64,000 nt of DNA, taken from Lantana camara (taxonomy: Eukaryota > Streptophyta > Magnoliopsida > Lamiales > Verbenaceae). The position numbers and the translations under genes were made by a program. The notes beneath the pieces are model-generated. The model made no database searches. It saw only the letters and a list, made by a program, of their open reading frames with translations, and was not told where the DNA came from. Shown here one piece after another: positions 11,071-21,929 of the stretch (position 1 is the first letter of the stretch; every line of letters begins with the position of its first letter). The DNA lies in the NCBI GenBank assembly GCA_037501455.1, contig CM074858.1:93098501-93162500 (forward strand). The letters run 5' to 3'.

Positions 11071-13372
11071 ACCTCGTTAATCGTGTTTCTGATTCGTCTC
11101 AATTATACTGAATTTGGTAGAAATTCTTAGGCTTGATGCGATTGAGTATTTGTAATTGTTTTAGAAAGCCTGAATTACGAAACTGTATTTTTTCCTGAAA
11201 GTTTCTGAAAATTGGTTTTTATAAAATTTAATTTTGAAAAACAATTTTAGATTTGAAACTGTATAAACTGTTTTTGGATTTCTTGGATTGGTTTTACTTT
11301 TGAACGAAAACACGAAACGAAAGCCCGGAACACGATGAACACGCGAAACCCCGCGCGCGAAGGAGTCGCGCGCGCGGGCTTCGCGCACCACCCTCCCGCA
11401 ACCGCGCGGGAGGCCCTCCCGCATGCCGTCCGCCCGTCGCCGCCCAGGCCTGGCCGGGACAGACCGGCCAGCCTTCCAGCTCCTCCCGCACGCCTGTGCG
11501 GGAGCCTTCCGGGCGCGCCTAGGCGCGCCCGCCCAGGGCGGCCGAGACTGGCCGCCCACCGCCTAGCACAGCACGCGCGCGCGAGGCGCGCGGTATGCGC
11601 GCGCAGTGCGCGCACTCGCCTGGCCTTGGCCGGGCGCTGTGCGCGCCTGCCGTGCGCGTCCGCGCGCGCTTGCGACGCTGTGCCTCGTTTCGCGCACGGG
11701 CCCCGTTTTCGTGATCCGGCCCCTTTCGTGTTTCGTGCAATCCAGTCCCAATTTTATTTTAATTTTAAAATTTTATTTTTGAATATTTATTTTAATTTTT
11801 GAATTAAAACTTAAAATTGGGATTTTTGAGAAATTGAAACGGTTTACATTTTGGGAAATTACATCTTGATAAAATTATTAATTTTCAGAAATTAATTGGA
11901 ATTTTATTTGTTTTGGTAATTTGGGATTTATTGAAAACTTTTATAAATAAGACTCGCATCAAGTCGTGTTTTAAGCTATTAGAGCTTAAAGCGAGAATTT
12001 TAATTTATTGGTTAAATTTAAATTCTTGCAAAAGCATGTTAGGTGATCATGGGTTTAGATCTATGTATGGTTTTAATTTATGCACATGGATGGTTTAAAT
12101 TGGGGTTGGAGCCCTATAGTTGCGTTTTTTTCAATTGAGGTTGGAGCCTCACTTATGTGCGTACTGTTATGTGATTTATTATGTGGCTTTCCATATTACT
12201 GTTTTTGAGGCCGGGGTATGCCCCGTGTAATTGTCTAAGGCCAATATGAAGATTGAGCCTTATTACTTTATGTCTTTTTCTTTTTATTGTAATTTGAGAG
12301 TAGAGATAGGTGGTGAGGTTTTTATTTTCATTTTGGAGACAATGCACCCATGGAGTAAGATGGACCACATTCAAGTAACAAGGAGGCCATAAGTGAAGAC
12401 CCCTCAAAATGTTAGGGAGGGGAATCTCAATTGTTAAATGTAATAGAGATAGGGCTCGTATTTTGTTACCGCTTTCCCTTATGTGATTTGAACTGTTTAT
12501 GTGGCATGTATGTTAGAACTTGTGATTGTGGAGTGGCTCCCACGTATCACGCATAAGATAGGTAGAACCCATGATCATTACATGTTAGTATCATGCTAGG
12601 ACATGTTATCTGTTTATGTGCTTGTTTGAAATGCATTTAAGTGTACTTGCATTAATCAAGACTAATAAAATTGGATAACATATATGTTGGTGAGGTCGAA
12701 CCGGACAACTCTCCGGTTGATTCGAAAATTCCCATTAAATATTAAGCTAATTTCGAACAAATAGGTGTTTAATTCGAGATGCAAGTTTTGAACTAAATTC
12801 CTAGCATTCCATCAATAGGTTTTAAGTTTAGTAAGTAAAGCTAGTTGTTGTCCGCGAGTCGTGGGATAGCTAGTGGAGCTTATTAGTTCTTAGTTACCTA
12901 ATTGATCATTTTTGATCAATATTTCGTGGTCAATTTTAGCAAGGGCGATGTCCGCGAGTCGTGGGTCGTTCGAACTAAGTTTTGGTCATGATCTTATGAT
13001 TGATGGGTCTAGCTTAACGCCTAAGTAAATATGGATGTCGCACGAGTCGTGGGTCCATATTGAAAGATAGGTGATGCAAAAACAATTACTAAGAGTTCTA
13101 AAGGTGTTAGAATTGGTAAGTTGTACCTACCTAGGGTTCTTGCTAAGAATGTCCGCGAGTCGTGGGTTCGAGGTAAAATGCCTAGGATCTTAGTACCCAT
13201 TGGGAAACGTGTTCCTCTTAGATCTTTGGGAATTCTAGATCTTTGAAAAACAGTGGGAGCTACAATAGATTAAAGACCTTATCTTTTGTATATCGTTATA
13301 ATTCAGCATGCTCACTAGTTCTCTGTTTTACCATTTAGGTCGTAGATTCTGTGATTCTCTACGTGTTTTGAA
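11071..13372 (+). other. Long untranslated leader of the Copia element
   Basis: This 2.3-kb stretch lies between primer site and gag-pol. At 11335-11720 a strikingly GC-rich island rich in GCGCGC and GGCCGG sits between AT-rich flanks. The long ORFs on both strands there (for example 155 residues on plus, 132 on minus) are low in complexity and look like side effects of base composition. A 7-bp perfect stem (AACCGGA / TCCGGTT) lies at 12699-12718. A motif repeated four times is listed separately. The leader presumably holds packaging and translation-start signals, but I cannot assign them. Confidence 0.7.
12851..13166 (+). repeat. Four copies of a 15-base leader motif
   Basis: TCCGCGAGTCGTGGG occurs exactly at 12851-12865, 12951-12965 and 13152-13166. 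A variant with CGCACGAGTCGTGGG lies at about 13039-13053. Spacing is roughly 90-115 bases and the intervening sequences differ. It lies just upstream of the gag start. Confidence 0.8.
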
Positions 13373-16300
13373 ATGGCAACCAAAAACCCTCTTGTATCGA
13401 TCCTCGAGTCAAACAAGTTGACTGGTCCCAACTATTCTGATTGGCTGAGGAATCTAAAAATCATTTTAGATTCTGAGAAGAGAACTTATGTTCTCTTCGA
13501 AGGGGAGCCTACTCCTGAAGGGGAGGCTCCCACTCGGGCCGAGCGGGACGCGATTCAGAAGTGGAAGGATGATAATCTCCAAGCCCGTTGCCTTATGTTG
13601 GCTAACATGTCTCCGGACTTGCAAAGACAACATGAGGCCATGGAATTTGCTTGGGAGATTTACGACCACTTAGAGCAACTTTACCGCCCTCATGAACGTG
13701 TTACAAGGTATAACACTTCAAAGGAATTATTCCACTTGAGAATGAGGGAAGGTTCAAGTGTCCATGAATATGGACTCAAGTTTCTTGCCCTTACTGAGAA
13801 ACTTGCTTCCATGGACATGCCACTGAAAGATGAACTTTCAGTGGATTTGTTGCTAGCTTCGCTCCCACCATCATTCAACCCATTTGTCCTTAACTTCAAC
13901 ATGAATCATGCTGGTGCTACTGTAGCTGAGCTGATTAGTCAGCTTGTGACTGCTGAAAGCACGATCAAGAAGGACAATAAGGTTTTGATGGTGAATGCTC
14001 CATCTTCCTCTTCTGGGCCTTCTAAAGGTAAGGGCAAGAAAGCCCAAAAGAAGAAGAAGAAACCCCTTAGGCCCACTGGTGGCATTTCGAAGGGGAAGGC
14101 CCAAAAGAAGAAGCGTGATCAGAAAGAGGATGTTTGCTTCCATTGTGGCAAAGCGGGACATTGGAGGAGAAACTGCCCAGAGTACAAGGCTACTCTAAAG
14201 AAAGGTATCTTTCTCGTTGAAGTAAATCTTTCTATTAATTCTAGTTCTTGGGTACTTGATACCGGTTGTGGAACTCATATCTGTAATGATGTACAGATGC
14301 TAAGTGAAGTCCAACAACTCAAAGAAGGAGAATGTGTCTTGAAGATCGGCGATGGCTCAAACGTTGAAGCTCGAGCTTTAGGCACAATTAGATTAGATTT
14401 AGGTAGTTTTGAGTTAGTATTAAACAAAGTCCTTTATGTACCGAGCATTATTCGTAATATAATTTCAGTTCCAATATTAGATTGCGAAGGTTATGAAACT
14501 TATATTAAGAATGGTAAATACTTTATCAAACGGAACAACTCTTCCGTTCATATCGGTACTCTAAGTAATGGACTTTACCTAACTCAAAATATCAATATTA
14601 TGAATATACAACGAGAAACAAAGCGTAAGAGAGATGACAAAGTTTCAGCTCCCTTATGGCACGCTAGATTAGGACACATTTCCAAGAACAGAATTAGCAA
14701 GATAAACACTTTAGGATCATTCTCTGAAAATGATCTCAAAGAGTTAACTTCTTGCGAATCCTGTCTCAAAGGAAAAATGTCCAAAGTTCCTTTTAAAGGA
14801 ACTGTGGAACGTGCCACTAAGGTTCTGGATTTGATCCATACTGATGTTTGTGGACCGCTTAGTGTAAGCACGAGAAACAATCATCAGTATTTCATAACCT
14901 TCACTGACGACTTTAGTCGGTATGGTTATGTATACTTAATGAAGTATAAATCTGAAGCTTTTGAGAAATTCTTAGAATTTCAAAAGGTGGTTGAGAACCA
15001 AACTGGTCACAAGATCAAAGCACTTCGATCTGATCGAGGAGGTGAATATCTTAGTGAAGAATTCCTTAATCATCTCAAGGATAATGGGATTATCTCTCAG
15101 TGGACTCCTCCGGGAACTCCTCAGCTTAATGGAGTTTCTGAGAGAAGGAATCGAACCCTACTTGATATGGTTCGTTCCATGATGAGTTTCACTGACTTAC
15201 CACCTTCTTTCTGGGGTTATGCCCTAGAAAGTGCAGCAAAGATTTTGAATCTTGTTCCCTCTAAGTCAGTCCCTAAAACGCCCTATGAAATGTGGCATGG
15301 TAAAATCCCTAGTTATTCTTACTTAAGAATTTGGGGTTGTCCTGCTTACGTGAAGAGGACAGTGGGAGATAAGTTAGAATCTCGTTCTAACTTATGCTAC
15401 TTTGTAGGCTATCCTAAGGAATCCATAGGATACTACTTCTATGATCAATCTGAACAAAAGGTGTTTGTTTCCAGAAATGCCACTTTTCTTGAGGAACCGT
15501 TCCTTAAAGAAAAGAAAGGCAAGATCATAGAATTAGAAGAAGTACAAAGTGACCCCATACCACCCACTGAAGAAACGTCCCACTCTGATCAACTGCAACC
15601 AATCACGAATTTCGATACATATTTGAATCCTCCTCTAAGGCGTTCTGAACGTACTCCTAGACAGCCGGAGAGATGGTATGGATTCTTCCATGAAATCTCT
15701 CAAAAGGATAATGATCCTTTGACATATGAGGAGGCACTTTCAGATTCTGACTCTGAACAGTGGATAGAAGCCATGAAATCCGAAATGGATTCCATGAACT
15801 CCAACCAAGTTTGGACCTTGGTAGATTTGCCTGATGGGGTCAAACCCATAGGTTGCAAATGGATCTTTAAGAGAAAGCTTGGAGTTGATGGAAGCATTGC
15901 AGCCTACAAAGCAAGACTGGTTGCAAAAGGATTCACTCAAAGACCCGGAGTGGACTTTGACGAAACCTTTTCACCAGTTGCAATGCAAAAGTCCATTCGA
16001 ATCATGCTTGCCATTGCTGCATATTATGACTATGAGATATGGCAAATGGATGTGAAAACTGCCTTTCTCAATGGTGACATTGACAAAGACATTTATATGG
16101 AGCAACCCATAGGTTTCACATTCAGTGGGAGTGAGCAAAAGGTTTGCAAACTCCAAAGATCAATCTATGGATTGAAACAGGCTTCTAGGAATTGGAACAT
16201 TCGATTTGATGAATCAGTCAAAGCGTTTGGCTTTATTCAAATTTCGAATGAGTCCTGTGTGTATAGAAAGGAATTGGAGACCTCAGTGCAATTCTTAGTA

Positions 16301-17293
16301 CTTTATGTTGATGACATCCTTCTTATTGGGAATTCGAAGGATGACATGAAAGTGACTAAGTTATGGTTATCGAACCAATTCGAGATGAAAGATCTTGGTG
16401 ATGCGTCCTATATCCTTGGAATTAAAATCTATAGAGATAGATCTAGAAGGTTAATAGGACTATCACAGTCGATGTACATTGACAAAGTATTGAAGAGATT
16501 CAATATGGAGTCAGCAAAGGTTAAGAACCTTCCTATGAGTGTAGGAACATGTCTTTCAAAGAAGATGTGTCCTAAGACTAACCTTGAGAAGGAAAGAATG
16601 ACTCATACACCTTATGCATCAGCAATAGGTAGCATAATGTATGCAATGTTATGTACTCGACCGGATGTGGCTTATGCACTTAGTGTGACAAGTCGTTTCC
16701 AATCTGACCCTGGAGATGGTCACTGGGCTGCCGTGAAGAATATTCTTAAGTACTTGAAAAGTACTAAAGATTTATTCTTAGTTTACGGAGGTCAGAAAGA
16801 TCTTACTGTCGAAGGATACTGCGATGCAAGCTTTGCATCTGACTTAGATGATTTTAAGTCAATGTCAGGATACATTTTCTGCCTAAACGGCGGAGCAGTG
16901 AGTTGGAAGAGTTCCAAGCAAACAACCACTGCTGATTCGACCACTGAGGCCGAATACTTAGCTGCAAATGATGCAGCTAAGGAAGGTGTTTGGATTAGAA
17001 ACTTCATTCAAGAGTTGAATGTTGTTCCTAGCATGAAAGACCCCATTACTGTGTTTTGTGACAACACTGGGGCGGTTGCTCAAGCAAGAGAACCAAGATC
17101 TCACCAACGGACCAAGCACATTATGAGGAAGTATCACCTAATCCGTGATATTATCAAAAGAGGAGATGTGCAAATTGAGAGGGTCACATCAGCAGAGAAC
17201 GTGGCAGATCCACTTACTAAACCCCTTAGTCGAGAAGCTTTCCAAGGTCATCTTCAGAAGATGGGACTTAGAGTAGCTTTAGAATGGCTTTGA
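13373..17293 (+). CDS. Copia gag-pol polyprotein, intact, 1306 residues
   Basis: One open frame encodes all functions in Copia order. Gag occupies residues 1-250, opening MATKNPLVSILESNKLTG. A zinc knuckle CFHCGKAGHWRRNC is at about 254-267. The protease active site DTG is at about 296. Integrase has an HHCC zinc-binding region (WHARLGH ... CESC) at about 428-465 and catalytic D491, D554 and E590, with 35 residues between the last two. Reverse transcriptase begins near 800 (WKWIF-type GCKWIFKRKLG) and has the YVDD catalytic box at about 978-981. RNase H carries CDAS at about 1150, TEAEYLA and FCDNTGA. All catalytic residues I can check are present and there is no internal stop. The ATG at 13373 opens the typical Copia gag start. 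No -1 or stop-codon separation between gag and pol is seen, so both would be made as one polyprotein cleaved by the protease. It copies element RNA into cDNA and inserts it. Confidence 0.97.
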   Translation: MATKNPLVSILESNKLTGPNYSDWLRNLKIILDSEKRTYVLFEGEPTPEGEAPTRAERDAIQKWKDDNLQARCLMLANMSPDLQRQHEAMEFAWEIYDHLEQLYRPHERVTRYNTSKELFHLRMREGSSVHEYGLKFLALTEKLASMDMPLKDELSVDLLLASLPPSFNPFVLNFNMNHAGATVAELISQLVTAESTIKKDNKVLMVNAPSSSSGPSKGKGKKAQKKKKKPLRPTGGISKGKAQKKKRDQKEDVCFHCGKAGHWRRNCPEYKATLKKGIFLVEVNLSINSSSWVLDTGCGTHICNDVQMLSEVQQLKEGECVLKIGDGSNVEARALGTIRLDLGSFELVLNKVLYVPSIIRNIISVPILDCEGYETYIKNGKYFIKRNNSSVHIGTLSNGLYLTQNINIMNIQRETKRKRDDKVSAPLWHARLGHISKNRISKINTLGSFSENDLKELTSCESCLKGKMSKVPFKGTVERATKVLDLIHTDVCGPLSVSTRNNHQYFITFTDDFSRYGYVYLMKYKSEAFEKFLEFQKVVENQTGHKIKALRSDRGGEYLSEEFLNHLKDNGIISQWTPPGTPQLNGVSERRNRTLLDMVRSMMSFTDLPPSFWGYALESAAKILNLVPSKSVPKTPYEMWHGKIPSYSYLRIWGCPAYVKRTVGDKLESRSNLCYFVGYPKESIGYYFYDQSEQKVFVSRNATFLEEPFLKEKKGKIIELEEVQSDPIPPTEETSHSDQLQPITNFDTYLNPPLRRSERTPRQPERWYGFFHEISQKDNDPLTYEEALSDSDSEQWIEAMKSEMDSMNSNQVWTLVDLPDGVKPIGCKWIFKRKLGVDGSIAAYKARLVAKGFTQRPGVDFDETFSPVAMQKSIRIMLAIAAYYDYEIWQMDVKTAFLNGDIDKDIYMEQPIGFTFSGSEQKVCKLQRSIYGLKQASRNWNIRFDESVKAFGFIQISNESCVYRKELETSVQFLVLYVDDILLIGNSKDDMKVTKLWLSNQFEMKDLGDASYILGIKIYRDRSRRLIGLSQSMYIDKVLKRFNMESAKVKNLPMSVGTCLSKKMCPKTNLEKERMTHTPYASAIGSIMYAMLCTRPDVAYALSVTSRFQSDPGDGHWAAVKNILKYLKSTKDLFLVYGGQKDLTVEGYCDASFASDLDDFKSMSGYIFCLNGGAVSWKSSKQTTTADSTTEAEYLAANDAAKEGVWIRNFIQELNVVPSMKDPITVFCDNTGAVAQAREPRSHQRTKHIMRKYHLIRDIIKRGDVQIERVTSAENVADPLTKPLSREAFQGHLQKMGLRVALEWL

Positions 17294-17295
17294 CG

Positions 17296-17309
17296 GGCAA
17301 GTGGGAGAT
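17296..17309 (+). other. Polypurine tract of the Copia element
   Basis: GGGCAAGTGGGAGA lies directly before the 3' LTR and is the expected primer for plus-strand DNA synthesis. Confidence 0.8.
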
Positions 17310-19248
17310 TGTTAGGAATAGTGCCCTAGAAAGCCGATTGTATATCCGCTTTGTGCTTTTCCTTATTGTAATCACAGACAATCTTTGAATAAAATAACGA
17401 ATTGAGGCAACACTTCTTTATATGCTCTTGTTTGGTATGCGTTTACTTTAGCTGTGCATGTATGAGAACTCCCCTAATCCTGATGACTTTAGGACTCTAC
17501 CATTTAGGTGAAATGGTTCATGAAACGAGCCCTATATCACATAAGTCATGATTAGTAAAATACTCCAAGCCGATGAGTCCTACAGACAGTGGGAGTGTCA
17601 ACCTGACTCCTCTAAGGCTTGCTTGTGGGATCACGCCCTTAAGAAGGACCACCTTGTTTCATGGAGGTGCAAAGTGTATAGTTGATACGTGCGTGATACA
17701 TGAGGGTGCTTACTTTAATAAGTAAGTTCACTGAGGTGCCCCGTGTGAGAACATTCCTAAATGGGAAAGGAAGTTTCTATTTCAGGAAATGGAAACTTCC
17801 AGATTAGGAAATATCTCACGAGTCATTGATGTGATTAATTGATCCTTAGACTTGAGGTTCCTTGTCACTTTATGAGTTAACTCTGTAGTCTTAGGCATAA
17901 GCTTTAAAGGGTGTCGCCTTAGACAACTGATTCAAGGCTTATGCTGGGACTGCACAAGTGACTCATGAAAGTGAATGAGAATCAAGAAAGGACCTACACT
18001 TGCATTTGCAAGGTGATCTCTTATTGTGTAAGTCATTCATATGCCATATGGAGTCCTTGGCCAAGGCAGTAGATCAAGACATCAAGAAAAGTGTTTCTTG
18101 GATTGAGATCAAATGGATATGAAATGCACTTAGCTTTAAGACCGGATTATTAGGGTTCTGATTATTCCCTTGCCCTAGATCTTGGTTGAGAGATAGTAAG
18201 TAGGAGGATTGTATCTCACATGATTCAATGACTTAAAGGTTCTGTCGAATCCGAACATTCCAATTCAGCTAGGGGTTAAACACCTGTTGCTAGACTATGG
18301 TCGTTTAATCTGTGGACTGATTAATTAATTAGTGAATTAATTAATTGGGGTCACTGCTAATTGAATTGAGAACCTAGAGGGTCACACACAACAACTTGGT
18401 TACATGAGTTGAGGCTTGAAAATGATTAAACGAGTTAATCGGACCAAGAGGGTTCCACACGTGTGAATTCACACGTGTGGCTCGCGTGAGTGACACGTGT
18501 CACTGTGACACGTGTCACACACGTGTGATAATATATATATGTTAAATAATTAATTGGTTAATTATTTAATAGACTTTGGTTTAATTTTGAATTAAAAAGA
18601 AAGTCTAATTTTGGAGAAAATAATCTAGTTAATTAATTATGAATTAATTAATTAGATAAAATAAGTTATTTATTTTATAATAAATAAAGTATAAAATTAT
18701 CCAAAAATAGTTTGGATATTTTTTAAGCTCTCTTCAAAGTTGACTAGAATTAGAATTCAAAGTCAAGGTTGAAAATACTTGATCCTCAAGTAATAGGAGA
18801 GAGGGACCAAAATCCTAGCCCATAAAGGACTAGGAATTTCGGCACCCCCTTGCCTATATATAGGGGAGCTCGAGCTCCCCTTTAGAGCTAATAGACAATT
18901 CTTGGTTCATGTGTTGAACACCTTCCTTTCTCCAAGATTAAATTAAACCCTAGGTTAAGCCTAAACACTAACTAGAGAACTAGCATCCTTACTAGTTAGA
19001 TTGTGATCAAGTTGGTGGACTTTCTCTAGAGACTTCAAGTTAGAAGTTTGAAGATTCGAGCTTTACCAAGGAGAGGGGATCAAGCCGCGTGAAGAGCGTT
19101 CTTGGGTGGCTTGAAACGCTTCAAGAAAGAATAAAAGAAAAGTAAGTTTTCTATCTTTACGAATTTGGTTACACGATTGCGAGTTCAAGGTCCTTTTGTT
19201 GGGAAAATTTTTTAAATTCCGCTGCTTTCTGATTCGTATTTTCCAACA
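17310..19248 (+). repeat. 3' LTR of the nested Copia element
   Basis: 1939 bp, identical to the 5' LTR except at 18460. It contains five CACGTG boxes (18458-18525), including one inside a perfect 26-bp palindrome at 18455-18480, and the TATA/palindrome block at 18855-18881. The target duplication CACTG follows. Confidence 0.96.
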
Positions 19249-19253
19249 CACTG

Positions 19254-20043
19254 TACTAAGCGAGCGAGGACCGGGGGGAGGAGCCGTTCGCGCTCAAGGA
19301 GTCCCCGCCACCATCACTCTGGGACAAGCAACCGCGGCAAAGAGCAGGCCGCCGATTTGGAGAACCAACCCTTTGCGGTTATCCACATGATCACTGGAGG
19401 ACCCTCGAGAGGAGATTCCAATGCATCCCGGTGCCGCCATGTCCGAAGCTATCATCAGAGACCTTCCCAGCCCAAGCCTGTGCTTTCCGTCAATAGCACT
19501 TCACGCTCGAAGGAAAGCGACATTGTAGGGTTCACAGAAAAAGACCTAGAGCACATTGTAACACCCCATGGGGTCGGTGAAACCTCTGACTCCCCCAAGG
19601 TGGTTAGTTTAGACGTTAACAGTCATGTTGTAAAGAGGGTCTTAATTGATAGTGGAAGCTCTGTGAATGTTCTCCCGTACTCAACGTTCCAAAAGATGAA
19701 TATAACAAACATCCCTCTCGAACCCCTCAGGACAGCCCTCTTTGGTTTTGGGGGTTCCGAGATCATCCCTCGCGGACAAATTCGTTTGGCCACCTCATTC
19801 GGTCGCGCCCCACAGCGAAAAACTATGAGCGTTCTTTATGCAGTCGTCGAAGTGAACCTCCCATACAACATCATCATTGGACACCCGCCCCTCGTAGATT
19901 TCAAGGCGGTTATCTCAACATACCACCAGAAAGTCAAATTCCCTACTCCCGAGGGGACGGGCGAGGTTCTGTGCAATGTTAAAGAGGCATGGGAATGTTA
20001 TATCCTGTCCATGAGGAGTCACAAGCCAAAGCAAGCAATTTAA
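19254..20043 (+). pseudogene. End of gag and protease domain of element A
   Basis: This resumes the Tat element after the Copia insertion. An uninterrupted 228-residue frame from 19357 to 20043 opens MENQPFAVIHM and carries a pepsin-like aspartic protease: catalytic DSGSSVNVLP at about residues 97-106, then a beta-rich FGFGGSEIIPRGQIRLATSF, and NIIIGHPPLVDF near the end. The same domain, with the same DSGS, is at 48482-47871 in element B. It would mature gag and pol. The frame ends with TAA at 20041-20043. Confidence 0.85.
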
Positions 20044-21185
20044 GGGGGGTTCACAAAGAAATCTGTAGATTTTCCCAAGTTAGATGAAGATGGCCCTGAG
20101 CGTAAAAGGGCCAAACTCTACAATAAGAAGAATAAAAAGAAGGAAGTAGACGGACACAAAGGCGGCCAGGCTGGCCCCCTGGGACCAGTCGAGGATTCCT
20201 CATCGGAGGGCGAGGGTCATCAGCCCTCGGAGGAGGTCAGCTGTAGGCTCACAGGAAAGAAAAGACCGCTCAAGCTCCGGAGGCCTGAGGTGCGTATCGA
20301 GCCTACAGAGAATTTTCTGACCATCGAATTGGAGCCTGGAAACCCTGACAAGACTACCCAGATAGGCTCCAACCTCGACGGTCTTTCTTAGATCATGATG
20401 GTCGAATTCTTGCGAGAGAATGTAGACGTCTTTGCCTGGAAAGCCTCCGATCTAACTGGAATAGACCCGAGCGTCATGGTTCACAGGCTCAACGTGGACC
20501 CAGCCTTCAAACCTATCAAGCAAAAGAAAAGGGATGTTCATGGATTCAGGAGGCAGGTCATCGAAGAGGAGGTCAACAAACTTCTCGAGGCTCAATATAT
20601 AGAGGAGATCTTATATCCCGAGTGGCTCTGCAACGTGGTGCTCGTGCCTAAGAGCGCCAACAAGTGGCGCATATACAACGACTTCACGGATCTCAACTAG
20701 TAGATTCTACGGCAGGGTGCGAGCTCATGAGTATGATGGATGCATTCCAAGGGTACTATCAGATCTTTATGGCGCCCGAGGATCGACCAAAAACTTCCTT
20801 CGTGGTCCATGTGGGAATTTACTGTTTCAAGGTCATGCCGTTCGGACTCAAAAATGCAGGAGCAACATATCAACGCCTCGTCAACAGGATGTTCGAGCGC
20901 GAGATTGGAGGATCCATGGAAGTATATGTGGATGACATGATCGTCAGAAGTGAACGCCAACATTCCCATCTGGAGGATCACAAGCGAGCGTTCAGGTACT
21001 GGTGGGCAAAATAATTTCCCTGAACAGGTTCATATCCCGCTCAGCAGACAGAAACTTGCCATTCTTCAAAATCCTGCGTAACGCTCGTAACTTTGCCTAG
21101 ACCGAGGAGTGTGAGAAGGCCTTGCAAGAGATGAAACAGTACCTCTCATGTGCACCTTTACTAACGAAGCCAGTCCCTGAAGAGC
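20044..21185 (+). pseudogene. Reverse transcriptase of element A, with two deletions
   Basis: A basic linker (KRAKLYNKKNKKKEVDG-like) is followed by RT: ENVDVFAWKASDLTGIDPS, a KKRDVHGFRR stretch, EWLCNVVLVPKSANKWR and NDFTDLN. The catalytic YVDDM box at about 20926-20940 is intact. Compared with element B, about 15 residues are missing at about 20700 (after NDFTDLN) and about 55 residues at about 20996 (between KRAF and LVGKI, removing the thumb-side NPSKCTFG motif). A stop at 20392-20394 and frame changes at both deletions make it non-functional. The start of RNase H (21080-21185, KALQEMKQYLSCAPLL) is present before the solo-LTR insertion. Confidence 0.85.
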
Positions 21186-21929
21186 GCTTGTGTAGCACCC
21201 CGGACACGTGGAGGTACCATACCCCCGCATTATAGGTCAATCCACATACGAAATGGCCAATCCGTACATGAACCAACCTATAGCGAACGGGTAACAATGC
21301 AATACATGACAAGCTAGGCGGGATACTCGAACATGCGACATAATAACGCGGAAGCATAAACAGAACATTATCAACTATTTCCATTTATCCAATCATGACA
21401 TTTCTCGATTACCAACTAAACTGTGTTCTAATTTTACATATCAATACATTATCATTTCCAAATAAAATAATAATAATCACTAATAACATTAAACATAAAT
21501 CCTTTGAACAATAAATAAACAAGCAAATAAAATGCACCGTGTACGACTCGACTACCAAGACTGGACTCGACTCACTTCCCGCCTAGCGCGCACCTTCAAT
21601 AACCTGAAAGGTGGAGGCGTCAGTCTGTGAAGACCGAGTGAGGGGTTTAAATACATATTAGCGCAGATAACATGCAAGTCATATTCTCGGGTAAAGATTT
21701 ATAAAAGATAATATACAAGTTCAATAATGATATAGCTTCGTCCGAGAATACAACTATCAATATTAAATACTTGTTCTTTTCATGCAATCGATGAACATGC
21801 TTGCTTGCTTGTTAATCATTAGGTGATCACGCAATTCAATTATCATGCAGTCATGCAATAGTATAATCAATTAGCACATTCATGGAATGGAAATCATGCA
21901 ATCAATACATGGCTTGCTTGTAACACGAT

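Larger units (their letters stand above)
9117..19248 (+). mobile_element. Complete, recent Copia retrotransposon nested in element A
   Basis: The 1939-bp LTRs at 9117-11055 and 17310-19248 both run TGTTAGG...TTCCAACA and are flanked by the exact duplication CACTG (9112-9116 and 19249-19253). Reading the two LTRs against each other I find one difference (T at 10267, C at 18460), which means a very recent insertion. A primer site, a 2.3-kb leader, one uninterrupted 1306-residue gag-pol ORF and a polypurine tract are all present. The element is therefore a candidate for an autonomous, possibly active copy. Long LTRs, an initiator-methionine tRNA primer site and a single gag-pol ORF are compatible with the Angela-like group, but lineage needs an RT tree. 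Three other LTRs in the window are related (1-915, 45956-47818, 51163-53440). Confidence 0.96.

Noticed and set aside
11161..11802. Overlapping ORFs of 120-155 residues on both strands in the Copia leader
   Set aside because: They are Arg/Ala/Pro-rich products of a GC-rich stretch, open on several frames at once, with no domain or start context. Treated as composition artefacts.
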